Origin: Gammaproteobacteria bacterium
GTDB taxonomy: Bacteria > Pseudomonadota > Gammaproteobacteria > Acidiferrobacterales > SPGG2
Reading direction: 5' to 3'
Assembly: GCA_029861845.1 (NCBI GenBank)
Contig: JAOTYM010000021.1
Location: 1 to 43,591 of the forward strand
Length of the DNA: 43,591 nt
In this document: one piece after another, positions 1-8,814 of the stretch
Layout of the letters: every line of letters begins with the position of its first letter
Numbering within the stretch: the first letter of the stretch is position 1
The notes under the pieces: generated by a model
What the model was told of the DNA's origin: nothing
Seen by the model: only the letters and a program-made list of their open reading frames with translations
Database searches by the model: none
Translations under genes and position numbers: made by a program

Positions 1-1153
1 TCTTGAGCAGCTCATGAATTCGCTCCTGGATGTGCGCCCGGGAGATCGTCACTTCACCGGACAGGCGCAGCATCTCATCGATCACGTCCGTGGGAACGCG
101 GATCCGCGGGGTCACCTTGACATCGGCTTCCGGCGGTGGTGGCGCGTGCATCGGTTTCAGCGGCAGCACATCCTGGGCAGCACGCGTACCTACCGCCGGG
201 GCTGAGACGGTTACCGGCGGCGGCTCTTCTGCAAAGGTGTCCGCCTCCAAATCCAGTTCGCCGCGGTCGATACAGTTCGCCCAATCGAGTATGTGCTGCA
301 AGGTCTTAAGCGCGCTCGCGGGGGGAGCAGAGCCGTCCACCAGCGACTCGAGCATCATTTCCAGGCAATCGGCTGCCTCTAACAGCAGTTTAGCGAGCGC
401 CCCTTGCGGTCGCACCGTCTGCTCGGCCAGATACTCCAAGATATCCTCAAGGTGGTGTGCCAAGGTCGCCACCCCACGAACTCCGACTGTGTTGGCGGCC
501 CCCTTGAGCGCGTGCACGACGCGGCGTGCCTCGTTGACCACCGCGATGTCGTTGTCGCCGCCAATTACACGCTGTATCGACGCCGAGTAATGGGCCGCCT
601 GCAGCGGACCTTCTGCCAGGAATGCCTCTACCAATACCGGGTTCACATCATCCGGAATGTCGAGCGCCACGTCTTCGGGCTGTGCCTGTGCGGCGCGCTG
701 CGGAGCCATCTCTCGAGCACCGGTCTCGGAGGGCACATCCCGCAACAGCTGCGCCAGCGCCGCGCCTTCGCAAGATTCCAACGGCGCCGGCCAGGCGCTG
801 TTCATGAATAGGTTTGTAAGCGCGTCCGCGTTTTTTGGGTCCTTCGGTGCGGCGAGATACTCAAGGACGAGCGGTGGCCATTCATTAAATAGCGGTGGCG
901 CGTCCTCGGCCATGGGACCGCCATCGAGTGCTGCTAGATTCGCCCCAACCTGCTCGCATATGCGCGCCAGACCGGCAAGATTCAGCACGTTGGCGGCGGC
1001 GGCGATGCGCTCGACTTGCTCCCTGTAGCCTTCTGTCGCCTCCTTGCGAGCGTTCGCATCACCATCGTTGCGCATAACCGTCAACGCCTCAGCCATGAGC
1101 GCCTCGACCCGGACCACCTCGTCCCTTAGCACTGCCAAAACTTCGAGATCCAT
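1..1153 (-). CDS. chpA: ChpA-like chemotaxis histidine kinase, N-terminal part (cut by window edge)
   Basis: Translating the minus strand from the ATG at 1153 gives 384 residues open to the window edge, so this is the N-terminal part of a large protein. An Hpt-type helix bundle carries the phospho-acceptor His in HALKGAANTVG (around residue 215), preceded by another helical segment that resembles a degenerate Hpt. A proline-rich linker then leads into IRVPTDVIDEMLRLSGEV, the start of the CheA dimerisation (P3) domain. This is the layout of ChpA/PilL, the multi-Hpt hybrid kinase of the type IV pilus chemosensory system, which passes phosphate to PilG and PilH. The ATG lies 6 bp after the pilJ stop, so the two are probably co-transcribed and translationally coupled. 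The ATPase, CheW-like and receiver domains would be outside the window. Family assignment is secure; the exact domain count is not visible. Confidence 0.9.
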   Translation of the reverse strand, partial: MDLEVLAVLRDEVVRVEALMAEALTVMRNDGDANARKEATEGYREQVERIAAAANVLNLAGLARICEQVGANLAALDGGPMAEDAPPLFNEWPPLVLEYLAAPKDPKNADALTNLFMNSAWPAPLESCEGAALAQLLRDVPSETGAREMAPQRAAQAQPEDVALDIPDDVNPVLVEAFLAEGPLQAAHYSASIQRVIGGDNDIAVVNEARRVVHALKGAANTVGVRGVATLAHHLEDILEYLAEQTVRPQGALAKLLLEAADCLEMMLESLVDGSAPPASALKTLQHILDWANCIDRGELDLEADTFAEEPPPVTVSAPAVGTRAAQDVLPLKPMHAPPPPEADVKVTPRIRVPTDVIDEMLRLSGEVTISRAHIQERIHELLK

Positions 1154-1159
1154 AGCCGA

Positions 1160-3040
1160 CTACGCGATCTGACGGGCTTTCTCGAGCTCGGTGACATCGC
1201 CTGCCGGCGACTGTGCGGCCTCTGCTTGCGGCAACTTGAACGCACTCACCGCGACGGTGAGCTGTTGACCGATCTTCGCCAACGCGCGCACCTGCGCGGC
1301 TGCGAGCTCGGCCAGCTCGCCGCCCTTGACGACCTGGGTAATCGAGCGCTCCATGGTCGACGCCGTTTCCGCCGTTTCACTCTGGATGCTACTCACCAGC
1401 TTGGTGATTTCGTCAGTCGCTTCCTTCGACCGCTCCGCCAGGCGCTGCACCTCGTCGGCAACGACGCGGAATCCGCGGCCGGCCTCACCGGCGGCGGCCG
1501 CCTGCATGTTGGCATTAAGCGCGAGTACACTCGTGCGCTCCGCGATATCGTCGATCACCTTGACGATACCCCCAATCTCCTGTGAGCGTTCGCCGAGCTG
1601 CTTGATCCGCTTACCGGTCTCCTGGATAGTGCTGCGGATTTCATTCATTCCGTCCGCCGTGTCCTGCACGCTCTCGCGGCCCTTGTCCGATGCCAGCCGC
1701 ACTTGCTCGGCTGCAGCACGCACGGCGGCCAGGGTATTGCTTGTGGACTCCGCCATCGAGTTGATGGCATCTGATAGCGCGCCCGTGATGTCCTCGTTCA
1801 CCGGCGCTGCCACCGTGAGATCCCCTTTTCCGAGCTTAGCAAGCGATCGCATAATCCCTATGAGGGAGTCGTTAACTTGCTCGTTTTCTTGCTGTGCCTC
1901 CTGCAGTCGGGCCAGACGCTCTTCTAACATCTGGTCAAATGCCCTACCCAACTCTGCCAACTCGTCGCCGCCAGTCATGTTGGCGCGCGCGTCGAAGTCA
2001 CCCTGAGCTACGTCTTCTACGACCTTATGTACCCGCCGCATCGAGCGCGTCAGGCCACGGGCAATCGCCACCACTATCAATAGGCTGATCATACCCACGG
2101 CGATCACCAAGCCGATAAACCCCCAGGCCAGATTGGCCTGTTGATCCGCCACCGCCTCCAGGCCGGCAGCGATCTTGTCCGCCGACACGTCCAGTAGCTC
2201 GTCGAAAAGCGGCTGCACTTCTGCCAGTGCCTCAGTGGCCTGAGCTTGCGCTTCGTTCCTTCTGTTGGTTGCGTCGACGATCTTTAGGAATGCCGCACCG
2301 AAAGCGGACAACTGGCTTGTAAATTCCTTTTTGACCTTAGCGGAAAAACGGGAATTCTGAACCAGTTTTGCAAGCACCGCCTTCTCCCTGACGAACCGCT
2401 TGATGAATTCTTCCTGCTCGCGCAATAGGTAGTCTCGTTCGTAGCGCCGCAGATAATTAAAATGCAAGTCGAGTTTTTCGCTATAATTTGCCTTCAACAC
2501 ACCAGCAAACCCGTCAGCGGCTGCGCGCATGTCGACCTGCAACCCAGATCCTTCATTCAGGCCTATCTCCACTTGCGCGTTCGCCATGGTGAAGGTCAAT
2601 TGCTCATACAAGTCGAGAGCGTCGCTCAAGCCGGTAAGTAATTCCCGTATATTCCCTTCTTCGGGCTCTTCTGTACTGACACCTTCTTGTCCTTGCTCCG
2701 CTTGCTGCTGCAACGACGCCTCTTCGGCAGCTACGAACTGCCGAAGCTCATCAAGGTCTTCCTTAGTCAGGGAGATCGCGTTTTCAAACCTGTCCAGAAA
2801 CTCCACATTCTTCTCGAGCAAGAGATTGTTGGCGTCCAACTCGGCAGCCAATAGCTCATTATGGGTCCGCTGGACGATACGCCCGAACTCGTTCAATTGC
2901 TCGGCGCGAGCCGTTGCCTTGCTTTCAATCTGTTCTACCGCCTGATAGGCGATACCTACCGCCACGAAGCCGATCAGAAATACGGCCAACAGCAGCAAGA
3001 GCTTTTGAGCGACTTTCATGTTGCGAAATGGATTAAACAT
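1160..3040 (-). CDS. pilJ: PilJ-type methyl-accepting chemotaxis protein
   Basis: 626 residues. A short cytoplasmic N-terminus is followed by TM1 (about 12-33), a long helical periplasmic domain (34-304), TM2 (about 305-328), a HAMP domain (329-380) and an MCP signalling domain. The signalling hairpin tip is seen at 498-530 as [20 protein letters not shown] and [18 protein letters not shown]. The tip departs from the usual E. coli-type tip sequence ([17 protein letters not shown] instead of AAIEAARAGEQGRGFAV), as is usual for PilJ. It is the receptor of the Pil-Chp system that controls twitching and surface sensing, working with PilI and ChpA. An AGGAG ribosome site lies before the ATG at 3040. 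Order and spacing fit a single operon from pilG to chpA. Confidence 0.93.
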   Translation of the reverse strand: MFNPFRNMKVAQKLLLLLAVFLIGFVAVGIAYQAVEQIESKATARAEQLNEFGRIVQRTHNELLAAELDANNLLLEKNVEFLDRFENAISLTKEDLDELRQFVAAEEASLQQQAEQGQEGVSTEEPEEGNIRELLTGLSDALDLYEQLTFTMANAQVEIGLNEGSGLQVDMRAAADGFAGVLKANYSEKLDLHFNYLRRYERDYLLREQEEFIKRFVREKAVLAKLVQNSRFSAKVKKEFTSQLSAFGAAFLKIVDATNRRNEAQAQATEALAEVQPLFDELLDVSADKIAAGLEAVADQQANLAWGFIGLVIAVGMISLLIVVAIARGLTRSMRRVHKVVEDVAQGDFDARANMTGGDELAELGRAFDQMLEERLARLQEAQQENEQVNDSLIGIMRSLAKLGKGDLTVAAPVNEDITGALSDAINSMAESTSNTLAAVRAAAEQVRLASDKGRESVQDTADGMNEIRSTIQETGKRIKQLGERSQEIGGIVKVIDDIAERTSVLALNANMQAAAAGEAGRGFRVVADEVQRLAERSKEATDEITKLVSSIQSETAETASTMERSITQVVKGGELAELAAAQVRALAKIGQQLTVAVSAFKLPQAEAAQSPAGDVTELEKARQIA

Positions 3041-3119
3041 CTTCAGATCTCCTCAATAGACCAATCATCCCGGAGCCTACGTTTGCACTTCATTGCGGAC
3101 GTCCTGCCCCAACATTCCC

Positions 3120-3683
3120 TCACAAAACTCCAACCTTGTTCGCCAGATTTTCAAAGAAACTCTGGTAATTGACGTCAAACCACACCGTCCCCGCACGCTC
3201 GTAAGCCGATCGTATATGGCCCTTCAGCATTTCGGGATGCGGTGGAATTCCGTTTAACCTATCCTGGGGTTGCAGTGACTGAGGTGCCGGCAGGCCATCG
3301 ATCAGTACCCCAATCGCGTCTTCGCCTCGCCCGGTAACCAGAAGATAAACCGATTGGCTATTATCGTGCTCAATACCGAACGCCAAAGCGAGATTCACCA
3401 CTGGAACCATGTTGCCGCGGACGTTGGCGATACCCGAAAGCCAATCAGCCGCGTTCGGCAAGGGGCTAACAGGCGGTGGTTCGTCCACCTCGCGGCCGAC
3501 CGCATCCGGATACAACAGCCCAATATCACCGATGCGAAAACCCAGTCGCTCGCCAGGCGTGTCGTCTTTGGTAGCGGTCGTCTCACCAGTCTCCGGCCCA
3601 TCCGGGATTACAAACTCTGTTTGTAGCGCCGCCAATGGGTTGACGAGGCTCGAGTCCTGCCTGTCCTGGGTATTCTCTGACAT
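3120..3683 (-). CDS. pilI: PilI, CheW-like adaptor of the Pil-Chp system
   Basis: 187 residues with one CheW-like beta-barrel domain covering about residues 45-175. The core motif is DWLSGIANVRGNMVPVVNLA, the stretch where CheW proteins have their conserved G-x-x-N/D-x-R-G-x-x-x-P-V-x-D/N-L signature. About 40 N-terminal residues are low in conserved features and rich in polar residues. CheW-like adaptors link receptor (here PilJ) to kinase (here ChpA). The gene sits between pilH and pilJ on the same strand with gaps of about 50 and 80 bp. The ATG at 3683 has only a weak ribosome site, so expression may depend on coupling within the operon. Confidence 0.9.
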   Translation of the reverse strand: MSENTQDRQDSSLVNPLAALQTEFVIPDGPETGETTATKDDTPGERLGFRIGDIGLLYPDAVGREVDEPPPVSPLPNAADWLSGIANVRGNMVPVVNLALAFGIEHDNSQSVYLLVTGRGEDAIGVLIDGLPAPQSLQPQDRLNGIPPHPEMLKGHIRSAYERAGTVWFDVNYQSFFENLANKVGVL

Positions 3684-3732
3684 CTTTATGCCATCTACTT
3701 AATTGGCGCGTTCCGCAAAACCCAATGCACGC

Positions 3733-4095
3733 CTACAGCGCCTTCAGCTCGTCGAGTATCTGCGCGGGCGTGAACGGTTTTGTGACGTAGGCGCGGGCAC
3801 CTTGCTCGGCGCCCCACACTCGGTCCGTTTTCTGACCTTTGCTGCTGACAAGGATCACGGGTATATCCTTGGTCGCGTCGTCTTGGGTGATACGACGGCA
3901 CACCTGGAAACCGTTCATATCCGCCATGATCACATCGAGCAGCACCGCATCCGGTTGTTCCTCCCTGGTCTTGTCCATCGCCTCGGTACCGGACTTAGCG
4001 GTAATTACCGTGTAGCCCGCACTCGAAACAATCTGCTCGAGGTTCTTGAGGTCAGTATCGGAATCATCCACTACCAGCACTTTCTTAATCGCCAT
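3733..4095 (-). CDS. pilH: PilH, single-domain response regulator
   Basis: 120 residues, a stand-alone CheY-like receiver. Acidic pocket D10/D11, phospho-acceptor D54 (in VLLDVIMADMNG) and the conserved lysine K106 (YVTKPF) are all present. The RVWGAEQGA segment after the K-x-x-D-R loop is characteristic of PilH rather than PilG. In the known system PilH opposes PilG and drives retraction-related or adaptation outputs after phosphorylation by ChpA. A clear AGGAG lies 7 bases before the ATG at 4095. Second gene of the pil operon. Confidence 0.93.
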   Translation of the reverse strand: MAIKKVLVVDDSDTDLKNLEQIVSSAGYTVITAKSGTEAMDKTREEQPDAVLLDVIMADMNGFQVCRRITQDDATKDIPVILVSSKGQKTDRVWGAEQGARAYVTKPFTPAQILDELKAL

Positions 4096-4178
4096 GTCTA
4101 TCTCCTGTTTTGCTAAAGGCGCTGACTATTAATAGCCTGGATACCTGTCAGCTCCTAAGCGTGGCCCAGCATTGATGC

Positions 4179-4574
4179 TTAAAACTTTGTCCCTATCCCC
4201 GGTATATACTTCTTCAAGGCAGTAATCAGTTTTGATCTGTCCAACGGCTTGGTTAGATAGACGTCGGTGCCAGCCATGATGCCCCGCACCTTGTCGAATG
4301 CGGAATCTCGGCTCGTGAGCATGATAACCGGCGTGCGCTTGCTCTTCTTGTGGCCCTTGATCTGCGCGCAGACGCGATACCCGTCTACCCCTGGCAGTAT
4401 CACATCGAGAAAGATCACATCGTGATGACGCGTTTGCGCTAAGCGGATCGCATCGCGGCCGTTGTCGGCAAACTCCACATCGATCCCCAATGGGCGCAGA
4501 GTCAAATCCATCAGCCGCTGTATAGTCGTGCTGTCATCGACGACTAGCACACGTGCTCCAGTTGTATCTCGCAC
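4179..4574 (-). CDS. pilG: PilG, single-domain response regulator
   Basis: 131 residues, CheY-like receiver with D13/D14, phospho-acceptor D57 (VIFLDVILPGVDGY) and K109 (YLTKPLDRSKL). The sequence VLVVDDSTTIQRLMD at the N-terminus and the KKYIPG tail match the PilG type. PilG promotes pilus extension signalling in the Pil-Chp system. The start is a GTG at 4574 preceded by GGGGAG six bases upstream, the only good ribosome site in range. It is the first gene of the minus-strand operon, so the operon promoter should lie in the gap 4575-5370; I could not find a convincing promoter there. Confidence 0.92.
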   Translation of the reverse strand: MRDTTGARVLVVDDSTTIQRLMDLTLRPLGIDVEFADNGRDAIRLAQTRHHDVIFLDVILPGVDGYRVCAQIKGHKKSKRTPVIMLTSRDSAFDKVRGIMAGTDVYLTKPLDRSKLITALKKYIPGIGTKF

Positions 4575-4983
4575 TCAAACTCCCCTGGGGCCCTGTTTCG
4601 CGCCGGCAGCGTATGGCACGCACGCTGGCGAAACACATTCCGTGTGCAAAGAGATGCCGTTCACCCGAATTTTGGTATCGACCGGCTATGTGGGAACCCC
4701 ACCGGCCACCTAGAAACCTTAGTTGTTTTAGCGAGGCAAAGTGGTGAGCCGGGCTGCTGCTTGGGCTTCGAAAGACCGGCGCCGTTCAAGGAGTTTGCGA
4801 AGAGTGAACGGTAAGTATCTGCACGAAGAAAAGATTTGCTTGTTACGTCTGAGAGCAATGAATAATTCGTCTGCCGATGAGCGGCTCCAACATTCAGATA
4901 GACGGTGCAGTTCCCCAAAAATGCTCACACGGGGCACGAATACCGTTGCCAGGTGTATGAACGTTAGACCTGGTCTCCAGCGA

Positions 4984-5013
4984 GATCGGCCGTGCCGATC
5001 ATTATATATATAA
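4984..5013. other. Stem-loop followed by a 12-bp AT palindrome
   Basis: A perfect 7-bp inverted repeat, GATCGGC (4984-4990) and GCCGATC (4994-5000), has a 3-base loop and is followed at once by TTATATATATAA (5002-5013), itself a perfect palindrome. It is the most AT-rich spot in a GC-rich neighbourhood. It could be a terminator for something decayed, a protein-binding site or a promoter region for pilG. The sequence does not decide between these. Confidence 0.4.
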
Positions 5014-5285
5014 GAATGACGAAACCGCGCGTGCGCATTTATAGTCCGAGTCCGCGTTAACCTGAACGATGCATAATAGCTCTCGATCGATCTTGCGCGC
5101 CTCGCAGATAGCAAGCACGGTCTCCGTAGAAGCCCGGTAGTGACCCCGTCGCAACTAGGGCCATGGCTGCGTCGAGACCCCTAACCACGCCGGCCTTCGT
5201 CGGCGAATTGAACCCGGGCATCGTTGACGACATAGGCATCCCGATTCCAGGGGGCGACTCGGGGAAACCAACTGGCTTGACTGAA

Positions 5286-5316
5286 TTGCCTCTCGTCGCA
5301 CGATCCCCGTTAGAAT
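5286..5316 (+). promoter_or_regulatory. Possible sigma-70 promoter for the sulfatase gene
   Basis: TTGCCT (5286-5291) and TAGAAT (5311-5316) resemble -35 and -10 boxes, about 55 bp before the chosen GTG at 5371. The spacer is 19 bp, longer than the 17 bp optimum, so this is weak. Confidence 0.25.
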
Positions 5317-5370
5317 GTTGGTTCTATAGGAAATAGAGTGATCGTTTGCGGGCTGGAGGAATCTACGAAC

Positions 5371-6804
5371 GTGACAACTAACGTTCTTTTCCTTTTATCA
5401 GATGAGCATGCGCGTTCAGCCCTTGGTACTTATGGGCACCGTATAGTTCAAACGCCGACGCTGGATCGACTCGCCAGCAGCGGTATGATTTTTGATCGCG
5501 CTTATACACCCTCGCCGATTTGTATTCCCGCGCGCGCTAGCCTTGCGACGGGACTGCACGTCTTTGAGCACCGCTGTTGGTCCTCGGCGCAACCCTACTA
5601 CGGTCAAGTTGAAAGCTGGATGCACCGACTACGCGCAGACGGTCATACGGTGGTTTCTATTGGTAAGCTACATTTTCGCTCGGGTGATGATGACAACGGC
5701 TTCACGGAGGAAATTCTACCGATGTATCTTGCGAATGACGGTAAAGGGTGGCCGCAGAGTTTGATTCGCAGCCCCCTACCCGCGTTCGCGGAAGCGGCAG
5801 AGCTGGCACGACTCCTGGGCCCCGGTGAAAGTGATTACACCGATTATGATCGAAAGATTACGGCCGCAGCTTGTAACTGGATCGGTCGATCGGCGCAGCG
5901 AGCGCACAACAAGCCTTGGGTCCTGTTCGTCTCATTCGCCAGTCCGCACTATCCATTGATTGCGCCGCCATCATTTTTCGATCTTTATAGACACCGTGAA
6001 ACACCCGAGCCCTTCGCGAACTCAAAAAGCCAACGTTCGCAACATCCGGTACTGCGAGAGATGCTGGATTTCTGGAACTACGATGCCTATTTCGATGCTG
6101 ATAGCCGACGCCTGGCGCGCCAAAACTATTATGGGTTATGCAGTTTTGTCGATTACAATATCCGGCAAGTGTTGGCGGCGTTAGAGCACAGTGGTCAAGA
6201 TCGTGATACCTTGGTCATTTACACCAGCGATCACGGTGAAATGCTAGGTAACCATGGGTTCTGGGCCAAATCCTTGATGTATGAGGATTCGGTGGCCGTG
6301 CCCATGATTGTCGCTGGTCAGAACATACCCGTCGGCGTTAACCATACACCGGTATCGCTCACCGACATGGCGGCGACAATCGAAACTGCCATAACCGGCA
6401 GTCAGAGACCGGCAAGTGCACCCTGGCAAAGTCGTGCGCTGCAAGAATTCATGCGGCGGGCGCAGAGTGACCGTTTCATTTTGAGTGAATACCACGATGG
6501 CGGGAGTCCTACCGGATTGTTCATGATTCGACAGGGTGACTGGAAGTACGTGTACTACGCAGGCGCCTATCCTGCTCAGCTCTTCCATCTCCAGCAGGAT
6601 CTCCAAGAGACTCAAGACTTGGGCGAGAACCCTGCCTATGCCGCGGTGCGTGAGAAGCTCCATGGGTTTCTTAATCAGGTTCTCGACCCCGAGACTGTGA
6701 ATGCACAGGCGTTCGCGGAACAGGCGCGTCTACTCGAGGACCTAGGTGGAGCCGAGAAAGTCCTTGCCATGCCGAGTTTCAATCACACACCGATCGGATG
6801 TTAA
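5371..6804 (+). CDS. Type I sulfatase, choline-sulfatase-like
   Basis: 477 residues from the GTG at 5371. The first metal-ligand motif (LLSDEH, D11) is followed by the sulfatase signature CIPAR with C51, the residue converted to formylglycine, and later by TSDHGEMLGNHG, which supplies further metal ligands. Length and overall pattern fit the sulfatase/phosphodiesterase superfamily close to choline sulfatase, but the C-terminus lacks the RRR-x-TPWD-type tail seen in the BetC protein at 24910, so the substrate may differ. The frame stays open upstream to a GTG at 5338, but 5371 is preferred because GGAGGA lies 10 bases upstream and sulfatases normally start just before the N-V-L-F-L-L strand. 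No formylglycine-generating enzyme gene is in the window. It converges on the flavoprotein gene with a shared terminator. Confidence 0.85.
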   Translation: MTTNVLFLLSDEHARSALGTYGHRIVQTPTLDRLASSGMIFDRAYTPSPICIPARASLATGLHVFEHRCWSSAQPYYGQVESWMHRLRADGHTVVSIGKLHFRSGDDDNGFTEEILPMYLANDGKGWPQSLIRSPLPAFAEAAELARLLGPGESDYTDYDRKITAAACNWIGRSAQRAHNKPWVLFVSFASPHYPLIAPPSFFDLYRHRETPEPFANSKSQRSQHPVLREMLDFWNYDAYFDADSRRLARQNYYGLCSFVDYNIRQVLAALEHSGQDRDTLVIYTSDHGEMLGNHGFWAKSLMYEDSVAVPMIVAGQNIPVGVNHTPVSLTDMAATIETAITGSQRPASAPWQSRALQEFMRRAQSDRFILSEYHDGGSPTGLFMIRQGDWKYVYYAGAYPAQLFHLQQDLQETQDLGENPAYAAVREKLHGFLNQVLDPETVNAQAFAEQARLLEDLGGAEKVLAMPSFNHTPIGC

Positions 6805-6806
6805 GT

Positions 6807-6830
6807 AAAACACCAAAGACACGGTGTTTT
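6807..6830. terminator. Bidirectional terminator between convergent genes
   Basis: Perfect 8-bp inverted repeat AAAACACC (6807-6814) and GGTGTTTT (6823-6830) with an 8-base loop. The arms give a T-run on either strand, so it can end transcription of the sulfatase gene from the left and of the flavoprotein gene from the right; it overlaps the latter's stop codon (6829-6831). Confidence 0.75.
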
Positions 6831-8814
6831 ATAATTCTCGCCCGAGCTTCCGCCCTTCGTAGATCGCGTGTACTGCCCACCGTGGCGCCACGCAATCACC
6901 GACGGCGTATAACCTAATGCCATCATCAGCAAGTTCATCTAAGAGCGTGGTCTCTGATACATTGGGCGTGGCTAGCACCAAGGCATCGAAGTCTAGTTTC
7001 TGTTCGCTGTCGTCGAGCAGACTCACAATCGTGGCGGCATCGCCGTGCCATGCCTTTACCGCCGAATCGGTAATAAAGCTAACACCGAGGCGTTTGAGTT
7101 TGCGTCGCAACGGAAAATCGGCCGCACTTCGCACCAGTTCACGCCCCACTAAACCGTCCGGGGTGAGCAAGGTCACGTCGTGATCGCGTTCCGCCAGATG
7201 CCAGGCCGTACCGCAGCCGCGCCAGTTCCCGCTATCGTCCAGCAACAACACACGTTTGCCCGGTTGCGCCACCCGTGCCATGATGTCTTCCACCGACCAG
7301 ACATTGCCCTTCTCTATACCTGGCAGTGTTTCACTCGCAAACCAAAATCGTTGAAAGCCAGTTTCGCTCGGTAATGATCCGGTCGCCACCACCACGATGT
7401 CCGCGCCGAACGCCTTGACTTCATTGGCCTCCATGGGCGAGTTGTATTGCACCGTCACTTTATGTTCCTGAAGCTGACGTTGGTACCAATCCAGTAGATC
7501 CAGGATCTGTGCCCGCCGCGGTTGCATACCCGCCAATCGAAATTGTCCGCCCAGTCGGTCTGAGGCCTCGGCCAAGGTCACCTGGTGTCCACGCGCGCCG
7601 GCAACACGGGCCACTTCGAGCCCACCGGGTCCACCACCCACCACCAGCACCCGGCGCGGTGTGTCAGACGGCGTAAAGCGGTCACCCCCCCACTGGAACT
7701 CGCGGCCGGCCGATGGGTTCACCAAACAAGAGATCCAGTAGTCACGTGATCGCCGACCCCAACACATCTGGTTGCAAGAAATACACGGCCGGATATCTTC
7801 GGGATGATCCGCCCGTGCCTTGGCTGCCATGTGTGGATCGGCGATCTGTCCCCGCACAATGCTGACCATATCCGCCGCCCCCGAGGCGATTACATAGTCG
7901 GCATTCTCAGGCGTGCGAATGTGACTCTCTGCCTGCACCCGTGCATGTTTCACAACCTCCTTCAAACCAGCCGCATAAGGGACACCAAGCTTGTCTTGGT
8001 ACAGGAACGTGGGCATAAGTTCGTAGAAATTGAAGTAGCCGCCGGTACCGCACGTTACGTAATCCATAAGCTGACGCTCATCGTGATACTGGATGATCTC
8101 TTGCAATGCTTCCATCGACAACGACAGCTCGATGTCTGGATCCATATTCACCGCCAACCCGATAATAAAATCTTCACCCACCAACTTACGGATACGGGCG
8201 ATGATTTCACGCGAAAAGCGTGTGCGGTTCTCAAGCGACCCGCCCCAAGCATCGTCACGGCGATTCGACCATGGTGTCCAAAACTGATCGATGACGGCGT
8301 GATAGGCGGCAAATAGCTCGACCCCATCGAAGCCGGATTCCTTGGCGCGTCGTGCTGCCTGTGAAAAACCTTCTATCAGTTCGTCGATTTCGGCTTCAGT
8401 CATGGCATGACTACCATCGGAATCATGGTACGACGGCAACCCCGAAGGCGACCAACTAGGCTCATAAGAGTTATCGAAATCCCCGTGTTGGCCGACGTGG
8501 TAGATTTGGTGGATCATCACCGTATCGTATTCGTGACAGGCATCCGTTAGGCGCCGAAAGTACGGTATGATGGAATCATCGTCGTGGCGAAAGTTGCCAC
8601 GGGTGAGCACGCCGGTGCGATGCGCCGGGATGGGCTCGACCACGATCATGGCGGCGCCACCGCGGGCACGTTCGGTGTAGTAGGCCAAATGGCGCTCCGT
8701 CGGCAGGCCGGCCTCGCTCATATTGGCGGTGTGAGCGCCAAAGTTGAGCCTATGCTTGAGCGTCTTGTGTCTCAGCGTTAACGGCGAAAACAACTTGGGG
8801 AACAGTTTTGACAT
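6829..8814 (-). CDS. NADH:flavin oxidoreductase of the trimethylamine dehydrogenase / 2,4-dienoyl-CoA reductase family
   Basis: 661 residues in three parts. Residues 1-340 form an old-yellow-enzyme TIM barrel (FMN), with the family stretch SNRRDDAWGGSLENRTRF at about 183-200. A 4Fe-4S motif follows: C344, C347, C351 and C363 (C-x2-C-x3-C-x11-C). Residues 385-661 form a FAD/NAD(P) domain with GGGPGG at 393-398. This is the layout of trimethylamine dehydrogenase, DgcA-type dimethylglycine demethylases and dienoyl-CoA reductases. Between sulfatase, BCCT and betaine genes, an N-demethylase role is plausible but inferred. The ATG at 8814 is preferred over the GTG at 8817 because AGGA sits 5 bases before it. 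Its start region overlaps that of the divergent aminotransferase gene. Confidence 0.88.
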   Translation of the reverse strand: MSKLFPKLFSPLTLRHKTLKHRLNFGAHTANMSEAGLPTERHLAYYTERARGGAAMIVVEPIPAHRTGVLTRGNFRHDDDSIIPYFRRLTDACHEYDTVMIHQIYHVGQHGDFDNSYEPSWSPSGLPSYHDSDGSHAMTEAEIDELIEGFSQAARRAKESGFDGVELFAAYHAVIDQFWTPWSNRRDDAWGGSLENRTRFSREIIARIRKLVGEDFIIGLAVNMDPDIELSLSMEALQEIIQYHDERQLMDYVTCGTGGYFNFYELMPTFLYQDKLGVPYAAGLKEVVKHARVQAESHIRTPENADYVIASGAADMVSIVRGQIADPHMAAKARADHPEDIRPCISCNQMCWGRRSRDYWISCLVNPSAGREFQWGGDRFTPSDTPRRVLVVGGGPGGLEVARVAGARGHQVTLAEASDRLGGQFRLAGMQPRRAQILDLLDWYQRQLQEHKVTVQYNSPMEANEVKAFGADIVVVATGSLPSETGFQRFWFASETLPGIEKGNVWSVEDIMARVAQPGKRVLLLDDSGNWRGCGTAWHLAERDHDVTLLTPDGLVGRELVRSAADFPLRRKLKRLGVSFITDSAVKAWHGDAATIVSLLDDSEQKLDFDALVLATPNVSETTLLDELADDGIRLYAVGDCVAPRWAVHAIYEGRKLGREL

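Larger units (their letters stand above)
4575..5370. other. Long gap between pilG and the sulfatase gene; no gene identified
   Basis: About 800 bp between divergently transcribed genes. Open frames exist on both strands but none has a recognisable domain or a good ribosome site. A minus-strand stretch around 5057-5260 is open for some 60 codons and continues in another frame, which would suit a decayed gene, but I do not recognise it. The gap must contain the pilG promoter (leftward) and the sulfatase promoter (rightward). A stem-loop followed by an AT palindrome lies at 4984-5013. Confidence 0.5.

Noticed and set aside
30..590. Open frames on the plus strand opposite the left-edge gene
   Set aside because: The minus strand encodes clear Hpt and CheA dimerisation motifs through the same bases, so the plus frames are shadows of a GC-rich gene.
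1326..2006. 226-codon plus-strand frame opposite pilJ
   Set aside because: Serine- and arginine-rich shadow of the MCP signalling domain; no domain or ribosome site.
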